Source: AC-52 sp044870295 (GTDB lineage Bacteria > Actinomycetota > UBA4738). From it: DNA of 20,828 bases. This document shows, one piece after another, positions 14,021 to 20,828 of the stretch. How positions within the stretch are numbered: the stretch's first letter is position 1; the number at the start of each line of letters is the position of its first letter. The position numbers and the translations under genes are program-made. The stretch covers positions 1 through 20,828 of the forward strand of contig JBIOYQ010000122.1 in NCBI GenBank assembly GCA_044870295.1, read 5' to 3'. Under the pieces are notes generated by a model. It was not told the DNA's origin, did not search any database, and saw nothing but the letters and a program-made list of their open reading frames with translations.

Positions 14021-16384
14021 TCACCCACCCGTCTGCACCGTGACCTCACCTCCCCGAAACCGGACCGTCACGTCGCCGTCGTGATCGGTTCGGAACACGC
14101 GCATACCGTCGCTCGCCAGCTCCGCCAGGATTTCGGGCACCGGGTGTCCGTAGTAGTTCGGGCCAACGCTCACCACCGCGATCCGCGCGTGGACGGCCAG
14201 GAAGAACGTCTCGAGCGACGTGGCTCCTCCGTGATGCGGCACCTTGAACACCTGCGCGGTCAGGCCGGTGGCTTCCTGGTCCAGCAGCTGCTGCTGCGCC
14301 GGCTGTTCGGCGTCGCCGGAGAAGAGGATCGACGCCCCACCGCTCACGGCGCGCAGAACCAGCGAGTCGTTGTTGGGGTCCGAGTCCGTACCGTGGAAGC
14401 AGTGGAGCGGTCCCAGGACCTCGAGCCGGATGTCGCCGGCCATCACGACCGTGCCGGGTCGCGGGTGGCGGAAAGGCACGCCGGCCTGGCCGACCGCGCG
14501 GAGGAAGTCCGAGTACGCCGGGGCGTCCCCACGGCAGCCCGGGTCCAGGACCAGCCCGACCGGGAACCGCACCAACACCACCGGCAGGCCGGCCACGTGA
14601 TCCTGGTGCGGATGGGTGGCCACCAGTACGTCGACCCGACGGACCCCCAGCGAGGCCAGCTTTCGGGCCATCAACTCCGGGTCGGGACCGCCATCGATCA
14701 CGACGGTCGCGCCCGCGGGTGATCGAAGCACGGCCCCGTCGCCCTGGCCGACCGAGAAGAAGGTGACGGTGAGTTCGGCGGGTGGCCCGGCGCGGAGCGC
14801 GCCCGCCCACACGAACACGGGCAGGACGATCACGGCGGCCGCCACGGCACGACGGGGCATGGGCGCCCCCGCCCGCAACCACCAGGCCGCCGCCAGAACC
14901 AGGGCGAACCCCACCACCAGCTCGGTGACGCGTCGGACCGACGAGGTCACCACGGGCAGAGGCGATTGGGCCAGTCGGTGAGCCAGGCCGATCAAGTAGC
15001 GAAGAGGAATGCGGGCCAGCACGGCGATGCCTCCACCGAGGGGTCGGATGGGGAACCCGAGAGCCGCGGCGAGGAGGCCCAGAAGCATCGATGGAGCGAC
15101 CGCGGGGAAGGCCAAGAGGTTTGCCGGCAGGCTGATCAACGGCACCAGGCCGAAGTGGTACAGGAGGACGGGGGCCACGCCGATCTGGGCCGACGCCGTC
15201 GTCCCGGCCGCCAGGGCGAGGCTGGAGGGGAGGAAGCCCATCCGCCGGCTCAGCGGTTCGGCCAGCAACGCCATCCCGGCGGTCGCGGCAACCGAGAGCT
15301 GGAAGCCGATCGAATGGACGAGGGTTGGGTTCACGACCAGGAGCACCAGGACGGCCGCCCCCAGGACGACGGGCGGGCTGCGAGGCCGGCCCAGGAACAG
15401 GCCCAGCAGCGTCAGCCCAGCCATCACAGCGGCCCGCAGCACGGAAGGCTCGGCGCCGGTCAGCAGGACGAAGAAGACGACGGCGCAACCGCCGCCGGCG
15501 AACCGCGCGGCGCGACCCAGCCCGAGGAGCCCCAGGAGACCCATGATCGGGGCGAGGAACATCGCCAGGTTCTCGCCGGACACCGCCGTGAGATGGGAGA
15601 GCCCGGTGGCTCGGAAGTCCTCCTCGATACCGGGATCGAGGCGGGACGTGTCGCCCAGCGTCAGCCCCATCATCAGTCCGGCATCTCGCTCGGGGAACAC
15701 ACGCCGCACGGACCGGGCGAAGAAATCCCTGACCGCCTCGGCGCCCCGCCGGATGAGGCTGCCCGGTGGCCCGATCTTTTCGATGTGGTCGGTCGACAGG
15801 ACGGCCGCGTACCCGCGTTGGAGCAGCCACGCGCCGAAGGGGCCATTCGGGACCGAGAGGGACCCCTCGGCAGACACGCGGTCACCCGGTCGGAGCGACG
15901 GGGGCCTCCCGTGCCCCTCGACCCAGACAGAGTCGCTCAGCCGGAGCCCCTCGGAGGAACCCCGCCTGGAAACCTGCGTGGCCGACATGCTGGCGTTCCA
16001 TCCGAACTGACCGGCGGTGGGGGGCTGGCCGACGGCACCGACGAGATCGACGGCGTAACCGGCCATGGCAGCCAGCGGTGAGGCGCGAAGTCTCGTTTCC
16101 CGCACGGCTGCCCAGCCAGCCCCCAACGCCGCGAAACCCGACACGACCACAAGCCAAGCGACGGTCGCGCGGATCCAGGTGCTCCAAGCCGGCAGGCCAT
16201 GGACCTCGTCCGAGCGCCCAGCGCAGTGATCGAGGAGCATGATGCCCACCGCGATGGCGGTGAGCCCGGCGGCCAGCAGCGCACCGGCCGTGGCCATGGC
16301 TGGGCGAACAGCTCCGGCGCCCTCCATCAGGATCCCGGCCCAGAAGGCGGCGGCCACCACGGGGATGCCCCAGGCTGGGATCAA
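14021..16384 (-). CDS. comEC: ComEC/Rec2 DNA-uptake channel protein
   Basis: This protein of about 787 residues forms the predicted inner-membrane channel for single-stranded DNA during natural transformation. It has an N-terminal membrane and OB-like region, and a central Competence domain with many transmembrane helices (LSHLTAVSGENLAMFLAP is characteristic). A C-terminal metallo-beta-lactamase-like domain runs from about residue 540, with THPHQDHVAG near 590, then FSGDAE, VPHHGG and HPVPE. These histidine and aspartate residues suggest an intact nuclease-like metal site. The start TTG 16384 is chosen because AAGGAG lies 5 bases upstream. An in-frame GTG at 16390 is the alternative, but it overlaps that Shine-Dalgarno. 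The gene is 24 bases downstream of comEA. Confidence 0.93.
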   Translation of the reverse strand: MIPAWGIPVVAAAFWAGILMEGAGAVRPAMATAGALLAAGLTAIAVGIMLLDHCAGRSDEVHGLPAWSTWIRATVAWLVVVSGFAALGAGWAAVRETRLRASPLAAMAGYAVDLVGAVGQPPTAGQFGWNASMSATQVSRRGSSEGLRLSDSVWVEGHGRPPSLRPGDRVSAEGSLSVPNGPFGAWLLQRGYAAVLSTDHIEKIGPPGSLIRRGAEAVRDFFARSVRRVFPERDAGLMMGLTLGDTSRLDPGIEEDFRATGLSHLTAVSGENLAMFLAPIMGLLGLLGLGRAARFAGGGCAVVFFVLLTGAEPSVLRAAVMAGLTLLGLFLGRPRSPPVVLGAAVLVLLVVNPTLVHSIGFQLSVAATAGMALLAEPLSRRMGFLPSSLALAAGTTASAQIGVAPVLLYHFGLVPLISLPANLLAFPAVAPSMLLGLLAAALGFPIRPLGGGIAVLARIPLRYLIGLAHRLAQSPLPVVTSSVRRVTELVVGFALVLAAAWWLRAGAPMPRRAVAAAVIVLPVFVWAGALRAGPPAELTVTFFSVGQGDGAVLRSPAGATVVIDGGPDPELMARKLASLGVRRVDVLVATHPHQDHVAGLPVVLVRFPVGLVLDPGCRGDAPAYSDFLRAVGQAGVPFRHPRPGTVVMAGDIRLEVLGPLHCFHGTDSDPNNDSLVLRAVSGGASILFSGDAEQPAQQQLLDQEATGLTAQVFKVPHHGGATSLETFFLAVHARIAVVSVGPNYYGHPVPEILAELASDGMRVFRTDHDGDVTVRFRGGEVTVQTGG

Positions 16385-16389
16385 TGCCA

Positions 16390-16395
16390 CTCCTT
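16390..16395 (-). promoter_or_regulatory. Shine-Dalgarno AAGGAG deciding the comEC TTG start
   Basis: AAGGAG followed by a 5-base spacer places TTG 16384 at the ideal distance. GTG 16390 shares its first base with the last base of the motif and cannot use it, so TTG is the better start. Confidence 0.55.
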
Positions 16396-16408
16396 GGCCC
16401 GCTGCGAG

Positions 16409-17047
16409 TCAGACCGTGACCAGGGGGCGCAGGTCTTCCATGTGCGCGTCGCCGATCCCCGACACGTTGCTCAGATCGTCGACCGAGGCGAACGGTCCGT
16501 GCTGCTCGCGGTAGTCGATGATCCGCTGGGCCAGGACGGGCCCGATGCCGGGCAGCGCCTCCAATTGATCGAGCGTGGCGGTGTTCAGATTCACCAACGC
16601 CGAGCCAGTGCCGGACGCGCCGGCGGATCCGGGTGCCGACACGGCGGCCACCGAGCCGCCCCCCTTCCTGAGCACGACGATCTGCTCCCCGTCCGTGAGG
16701 AGCGCGGCGAGGTTGATGCTCCGCAGGTCCGCCCCCCGCAGGGTCCCACCCGCAGCCTGGATGGCGTCGATGACCCGGTCTCCCTGGTGCAGTTGGTAGA
16801 CGCCGGGGTGTCGGACCCTGCCCGCCACGTGCACCAGGAGCGGGGCCGGCGATGGACTGGGGGACGAGGCCGCCGCCACGCCGGCGGGACGGGTCCCATT
16901 CGTCGTCGCGATGGTCACGGGGCGCGGCAGCGATCTGACGTACCAGAACACCGCACCGGCCACTACCAGGACCGCCAGCAGAGCCAGCCCCCCGCGCTCC
17001 CGCCTGCGAAGGGTCCCCAGATGCTCGTCGATCCGTTCGGTGATCAT
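16409..17047 (-). CDS. comEA: ComEA-type competence protein (SLBB plus helix-hairpin-helix)
   Basis: This 212-residue protein is the membrane-anchored DNA receptor that passes DNA to ComEC. It has one transmembrane helix at residues 19-38 and a low-complexity Ser/Pro/Ala linker (55-69). An SLBB domain at about 70-126 includes HVAGRVRHPGVYQL. The C-terminal helix-hairpin-helix DNA-binding domain runs from about 151 (VNLNTATLDQLEALPGIGP, then VSGIGDAHMEDL). The ATG 17047-17045 has GAGGTGA 4 bases upstream. A promoter-like element sits at 17133-17161. Together with comEC it forms the usual late-competence pair. Whether the organism is naturally transformable cannot be judged from this window. 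Confidence 0.94.
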   Translation of the reverse strand: MITERIDEHLGTLRRRERGGLALLAVLVVAGAVFWYVRSLPRPVTIATTNGTRPAGVAAASSPSPSPAPLLVHVAGRVRHPGVYQLHQGDRVIDAIQAAGGTLRGADLRSINLAALLTDGEQIVVLRKGGGSVAAVSAPGSAGASGTGSALVNLNTATLDQLEALPGIGPVLAQRIIDYREQHGPFASVDDLSNVSGIGDAHMEDLRPLVTV

Positions 17048-17132
17048 CCGGTCACCTCATCCAGCCCACGGTGAATCCGCGGAAGGATCCGTGAGGAGGA
17101 TGGGAGTGCGGAAGGGCGGGAAGGGAACCGGA

Positions 17133-17161
17133 ACGCTAGCAGACCTTCGCGGCTCGGTCAG
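17133..17161 (-). promoter_or_regulatory. Candidate promoter of comEA-comEC
   Basis: On the minus strand CTGACC (17161-17156) and TAGCGT (17138-17133) are separated by exactly 17 bases, resembling -35 and -10 elements. The leader to the comEA ATG would be about 80 bases. It lies between the leuS stop and comEA, so comEA may be transcribed separately from leuS. Confidence 0.45.
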
Positions 17162-17165
17162 TGAG

Positions 17166-17178
17166 ATCCGTCACGGAT
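17166..17178. repeat. 13-bp palindrome ATCCGTCACGGAT upstream of the comEA promoter
   Basis: ATCCGT and ACGGAT are perfect inverted repeats around one central base. A second ACGGAT follows at 17181-17186. The site is 4 bases upstream of the candidate comEA -35 and just after the leuS stop. It could be an operator or a weak terminator stem, or it may be chance. Confidence 0.35.
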
Positions 17179-17186
17179 GGACGGAT

Positions 17187-19640
17187 TCAGCGCCGCTTCG
17201 TGACGAAGTTGACCAGCTTCGGCGGCCGGACGATGGTGCGCTCGACCTGGGCGCCTTCCAGGCCGCGACGGACTCGGTCTGATCGCTCGGCGGCGGCGAT
17301 GCAGGCAGATTCGTCGGCGTCGGCCGGAACGGTGATCCGATCCCGCATCTTGCCATCGACCTGCACGACCAGCACAACCTGGTCCTCGCTGGCGAGGTCC
17401 TCGTCCCAGGACGGCCAGGTCGACATCGCCACGGTGGCGTCATGTCCGAGGGCCTCGTGCCACAGCTCCTCGGCGATGTGCGGGGCCATCGGCGCAACGA
17501 GCAGGACCAGGCGCTCCGCCGCCTCGATCGCCGCCTCTCCCCCGGCGTCCGCGTCGAGGGCTCGCTGCAGCTCGTTGGTGAGCGTCATCATCTTCGCGAT
17601 GGCCACGTTGAAGCCGACCCGTTCGTAGTCCGCCGTCACGGCCTTGACGGTACGGTGGGTGGTCCTTCGAAGTTCGTCGTCCACGTCCGGGGTCGCCCCG
17701 GCGGCTCGGCGGCTCGCCGCCTCGAACACCGCGCGCCACACCCGGCCGAGCCACTTCCGGAGGCCGGACATGGAGACCGAGGCCCAATCGACGTCGTCCT
17801 CGGGCGGCCCGGCAAACATGACCGCCAGGCGCGTGGCGTCGGCCCCCCACCGATCGATGGTGGGGCCGAGCTCAACCAGATTGCCGCGGCTCTTCGACAT
17901 GGCGTCCCCGTGGTACAGGACCATTCCCTGGTTCACCAGCTTGTGGAATGGCTCGGTGAAGCCCACGAGCCCCAGATCGAAGAGCACCTTGGTGATGAAC
18001 CGGGAGTACAGGAGGTGGAGGATGGCGTGCTCGATGCCCCCGCTGTAGATGTCCACCGGAAGCCATCGGTCGAGAGCCTCACGTTCCCAGGCACGGTCCT
18101 GGTCGTGCGGGGACACGTACCGCAGGAAGTACCACGACGAGTCGACGAACGTGTCCATGGTGTCCGTCTCGCGCCGGGCCGGCCCTCCGCACCGGGGACA
18201 GGTCGTGTTGACGAACGCTTCATTCCTCGCCAGCGGTGACTCGCCGTGCGGCGAGAAGTCGACGTCCTTCGGGAGCACCACCGGGAGATCGGCTTCAGCC
18301 ACGGGCACTTCGCCGCACGTGGGGCAGTACACGATCGGGATGGGCGGGCCCCAGTACCGCTGCCGCGAGATCAGCCAGTCGCGCAGGCGGTACGACGTGG
18401 CCGCACGACCCTTGCCCTCGCGCTCCAGCCATTCGATCACGCGCTCGATCGACTCCGGGGACGGCGTCCCGTCGAAAGGACCGGAGTTCACCATCACCCC
18501 CTGGTGTGGCCAGGCTTCGGTCATGGAGGCCGGATCGGCGTCCATCCCCTCGGGTTCGATCACGATGCGGATCTCCAGACCGTGCTCCCGCGCGAACTCG
18601 AAGTCGCGCTGGTCATGGCCGGGCACCCCCATGATCGCCCCGGTCCCGTAGTCCATGAGGACATACGGAGCGACGAACACCGGCACCTTCTCACCGTTGA
18701 CGGGATTGACAGCGTGGATGCCGAGCGGCAGCCCCTCGCGGGTCAAGGCTTCGTCGCGCTCGAACGCGTGCGTCCGCTGGAGGCGGTCCTGCAGTTCCTT
18801 CACCGGGCCGGCCGTTCCACCGGCCTCGGCCAGCTTGGACACCAGCGGATGCTCAGGAGCGAACACGAAGAACGTCACGCCCCACAGCGTGTCCGGTCGG
18901 GTCGTGAATACGGGGACGGCGTCGCCGGTCTCGGCGATCTCGAACGTGACCTCGGCGCCGTAGGACCGACCGATCCAGTTGCGCTGCTGGCTGAGCACGC
19001 GTTCGGACCAGTCGAGCTGTTCCATGTCGTCGAGCAGCTGGTCCGCGTAGTCGGTGATCTTGAAGAACCACTGGGTGAGATCCTTCCGAACCACCAGCGT
19101 GCCGCACCGCTCGCATCGGCCCCCGATGACCTGCTCGTTGGCGAGCACGGTCTGGTCCTTCGGGCACCAGTTGGCCGGCGCCAGCTTCCGGTAGGCCAGG
19201 CCGCGTTCGTACAGCTCGAGGAACAGCCACTGCGTCCACCGGTAGTACTCGGGGTCACTGGTGTGCAGCTCGCGCGACCAGTCGAAGGCCATCCCGTAGC
19301 GCTTGAACGTGCGGCGCTGCTGCTCGATGTTGCGGTAGGTCCACTCCATCGGATGCAAGCCCCGCTGGATGGCGGCGTTCTCCGCGGGCAGCCCGAAGGC
19401 GTCCCAGCCCATGGGATGCAGCACGTTGTGGCCGCGCATCCACATGAACCGGGCCAGGATGTCACTGATGGCGAAGGCCTCGGCGTGGCCGGTGTGCAGA
19501 TCGCCCGAGGGATACGGGAACATGTGCAGCTTGTAGAAGCGCGGCCGGCCGTCGTCCTCCTCGACCGCCTCGAACAGGCGCGCACGTTCCCACGCGGCCT
19601 GCCACTTGGGCTCGATGACGGAGGGGTCGTACGTCGCCAT
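17187..19640 (-). CDS. leuS: Leucyl-tRNA synthetase
   Basis: This 817-residue class I aminoacyl-tRNA synthetase charges tRNA-Leu and carries a CP1 editing domain. The HIGH-like motif is HTGH at residues 49-52, within YPSGDLHTGHAEAF. The editing domain includes TTRPDTLWGV and YGTGAIMGVPGHDQRDFEF. RDWLISRQRYWG and two Cys-x-x-Cys pairs (CPTC, CPRC) lie in the middle. The KMSKS loop reads AMSKSRGN at 580-587, with the first Lys replaced by Ala while the second, catalytically important Lys is kept. The start ATG 19640 gives the standard N-terminus. An in-frame extension to 20096 would overlap the transporter gene and has no homology. A -10-like hexamer lies 6 bases upstream. Confidence 0.96.
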   Translation of the reverse strand: MATYDPSVIEPKWQAAWERARLFEAVEEDDGRPRFYKLHMFPYPSGDLHTGHAEAFAISDILARFMWMRGHNVLHPMGWDAFGLPAENAAIQRGLHPMEWTYRNIEQQRRTFKRYGMAFDWSRELHTSDPEYYRWTQWLFLELYERGLAYRKLAPANWCPKDQTVLANEQVIGGRCERCGTLVVRKDLTQWFFKITDYADQLLDDMEQLDWSERVLSQQRNWIGRSYGAEVTFEIAETGDAVPVFTTRPDTLWGVTFFVFAPEHPLVSKLAEAGGTAGPVKELQDRLQRTHAFERDEALTREGLPLGIHAVNPVNGEKVPVFVAPYVLMDYGTGAIMGVPGHDQRDFEFAREHGLEIRIVIEPEGMDADPASMTEAWPHQGVMVNSGPFDGTPSPESIERVIEWLEREGKGRAATSYRLRDWLISRQRYWGPPIPIVYCPTCGEVPVAEADLPVVLPKDVDFSPHGESPLARNEAFVNTTCPRCGGPARRETDTMDTFVDSSWYFLRYVSPHDQDRAWEREALDRWLPVDIYSGGIEHAILHLLYSRFITKVLFDLGLVGFTEPFHKLVNQGMVLYHGDAMSKSRGNLVELGPTIDRWGADATRLAVMFAGPPEDDVDWASVSMSGLRKWLGRVWRAVFEAASRRAAGATPDVDDELRRTTHRTVKAVTADYERVGFNVAIAKMMTLTNELQRALDADAGGEAAIEAAERLVLLVAPMAPHIAEELWHEALGHDATVAMSTWPSWDEDLASEDQVVLVVQVDGKMRDRITVPADADESACIAAAERSDRVRRGLEGAQVERTIVRPPKLVNFVTKRR

Positions 19641-19646
19641 CTGGGA

Positions 19647-19652
19647 ATGGTA
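19647..19652 (-). promoter_or_regulatory. Candidate -10 hexamer for leuS
   Basis: On the minus strand TACCAT fits TANNNT and lies 6 bases before the leuS ATG, in the 41-base gap after the transporter gene. This would give a leaderless transcript. No Shine-Dalgarno is evident ahead of the ATG. Confidence 0.4.
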
Positions 19653-19681
19653 GCGCGCGGGCGCCACCGCTTCGGGAATCG

Positions 19682-20828
19682 TCAGGCGGCTTCCTGCTGC
19701 GCGACCCCCGCCGTCGCCGGGCCGCGGCTCGGCCAGAAGCTCACCCGGCCGAACAACGAGACCAGGGCCGGCACCAGGAGCGACCGCACCAGGAACGAGT
19801 CGACCAGGACGCCGACGGACATCGCCAAGGCGAACTCGCGGAACGGTCCGATCGGGACCAGGGCCAGCAGGGCGAAGCTGCCGGCCAGCGTCAGACCGGC
19901 CAGGGTGATCGGACGGGTGGCCCGGCGCGCACCGATGGCCACCGCATCGCGCAACGGACGATGCCGGGCCTCCTCCCACATGCGGCCGACGATGAAGATG
20001 TTGTAGTCCGAGCCGAGCGACACGAGCAGGACCGCGACGGCGAACGGGACGTAGTAGGTGAGGTGGTCGACTCCCCACATGTGTTGCACGATCCACGTGG
20101 TGATCCCGAGCGACGCCAGCAAGGCGAGGACGCTGGCCGCCAGGAGATAGAGCGGGGCTACCAGGGACCGCAGGAACAACACGAGCAACAGAAGGTCCAC
20201 CGCGAGGGCCGCGGCGGCGATCCGACCCAGGTTGTCCAGCGTCCGCTGCACCGTGTCGTCGGCCAGGGCGGTGTCGCCGGCGAACGCCGCCCGGACACCC
20301 GGCAGCCCGGCCTGTCCCAACAGCTCGGGGAACCGCTCGCGCATGGCGCGGATGTCCTGGATGGCAACCCCGCCGAGCGGGTCCGATTCCAGGATCACGA
20401 CCAGGCGGGCAGCGTTTCCATCCTTCGAGACGGCGATGCCCGGCTGGGCCGGGACCCCCTCGTTTCCCACGATCCCGCCCAACAGCGCCACGCCGGTGGC
20501 TTCCTCACGGGGGCCCAGGACCGCGGCCACGCCCGGCTCCCGGCCCACCGCGGCTTCCAGCGCGGAGAGCTCCTGTCGGTGGTTTCCGATGCCCTGGCCT
20601 TCGAGCAGGATCTCCGTCGGCGACAGGACCCCGGGAACGAATCCCTGACCCGCGGCTTGTGCCGCTTGATGCTCCTGCGTGTCCGGGGGAAGGCCGCTGA
20701 TCAAGCTGAACCCCAGCCGGGCCGAACGGATCTGCGACCCGGCCAGGAGGAGGCCCACCAGCAGGACGGTCGCGATCAGGAACGCGGCCGGCTTCGCCGT
20801 GGTCAGCCGTCCCAGGCGGCCGCGCCAT
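19682..20828 (-). CDS. MMPL/RND-family transporter (C-terminal half only)
   Basis: About 381 C-terminal residues of an MMPL-type membrane transporter are visible; the beginning lies beyond the right edge. The segment opens with a transmembrane helix (FLIATVLLVGLLLAG) and the porter-domain stretch with LPPDTQEHQAAQAA. It then has a cluster of helices including LLLVLFLRSLVAPLYLLAAS, the family SDYNIFIVGR motif, and a final pair with GPFREFALAMSVGVLVDSFLVRSLLVPAL. This corresponds to the second of the two repeats of MMPL proteins, which export lipids or other hydrophobic compounds. The substrate is not predictable. It ends 41 bases before leuS. Confidence 0.9.
   Translation of the reverse strand, partial: WRGRLGRLTTAKPAAFLIATVLLVGLLLAGSQIRSARLGFSLISGLPPDTQEHQAAQAAGQGFVPGVLSPTEILLEGQGIGNHRQELSALEAAVGREPGVAAVLGPREEATGVALLGGIVGNEGVPAQPGIAVSKDGNAARLVVILESDPLGGVAIQDIRAMRERFPELLGQAGLPGVRAAFAGDTALADDTVQRTLDNLGRIAAAALAVDLLLLVLFLRSLVAPLYLLAASVLALLASLGITTWIVQHMWGVDHLTYYVPFAVAVLLVSLGSDYNIFIVGRMWEEARHRPLRDAVAIGARRATRPITLAGLTLAGSFALLALVPIGPFREFALAMSVGVLVDSFLVRSLLVPALVSLFGRVSFWPSRGPATAGVAQQEAA

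Noticed and set aside
14046..15830. 594-codon open frame on the minus strand in another phase of comEC
   Set aside because: The Arg/Gly/Pro-rich translation lacks any motif, while the comEC phase has all expected motifs.
19641..20096. In-frame N-terminal extension of leuS by 152 codons
   Set aside because: It overlaps the transporter coding region, is Arg/Gly/Pro-rich, and has no homology. The ATG at 19640 gives the normal LeuRS N-terminus.
1..20828. CRISPR arrays, prophage, insertion sequences, tRNA or toxin-antitoxin genes
   Set aside because: No tandem repeats with spacers, transposase or integrase motifs, tRNA-like cloverleaf, or small toxin/antitoxin pairs were recognised.

Overview
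The window is very GC-rich and gene-dense. Its gene order is the conserved housekeeping order of Actinomycetota: leuS, comEA, comEC, holA / rpsT / lepA, hemW, hrcA, dnaJ, rsmE, HIT, phoH, ybeY, CNNM/CBS membrane protein, cdd, era. No phage, insertion sequence, CRISPR array, tRNA or rRNA was seen. Synteny, overlapping stop/start codons and GTG/TTG starts suggest an actinomycetote chromosome, probably from a less-studied lineage. I cannot name the genus.

Layout. Almost everything lies on the minus strand, so transcription runs right to left. At the right edge (19682-20828) is the C-terminal half of an MMPL/RND-type transporter, followed by leuS. Next comes a competence pair, comEA and comEC, and then holA. 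The ribosomal protein gene rpsT is on the plus strand and diverges from lepA-hemW. From 7199 down to the left edge runs a tight nine-gene cluster: hrcA, dnaJ, rsmE, HIT, phoH, ybeY, CNNM/CBS, cdd, era. It has short gaps or start/stop overlaps throughout, and a recognisable CIRCE operator (7215-7241) sits at its head. It therefore looks like a HrcA-controlled heat-shock/ribosome-quality operon, with chaperone, 16S rRNA methylation, 16S processing and Era functions downstream.

The one non-housekeeping element is a two-gene plus-strand module at 7347-9711, inserted between hemW and hrcA. It encodes an ECF-type sigma factor overlapping a 612-residue single-pass membrane protein. That protein has a short cytoplasmic segment, a TolB/PD40-like beta-propeller, a Ser/Pro-rich linker and a C-terminal domain with two calcium-loop (FG-GAP-like) motifs. 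The pair looks like a sigma factor with a membrane-anchored partner, possibly an anti-sigma sensor of unusual architecture. The sigma gene appears to start at a CTG and its partner at a TTG, each behind a strong Shine-Dalgarno sequence. This is the best candidate for something undescribed.

Regulation visible in sequence: rpsT and holA both have TACAAT exactly 8 bases before a GTG/ATG start. leuS and lepA have similar hexamers 6 and 9 bases before their starts. This implies leaderless or near-leaderless transcripts. No gene-free stretch exceeds about 150 bases.
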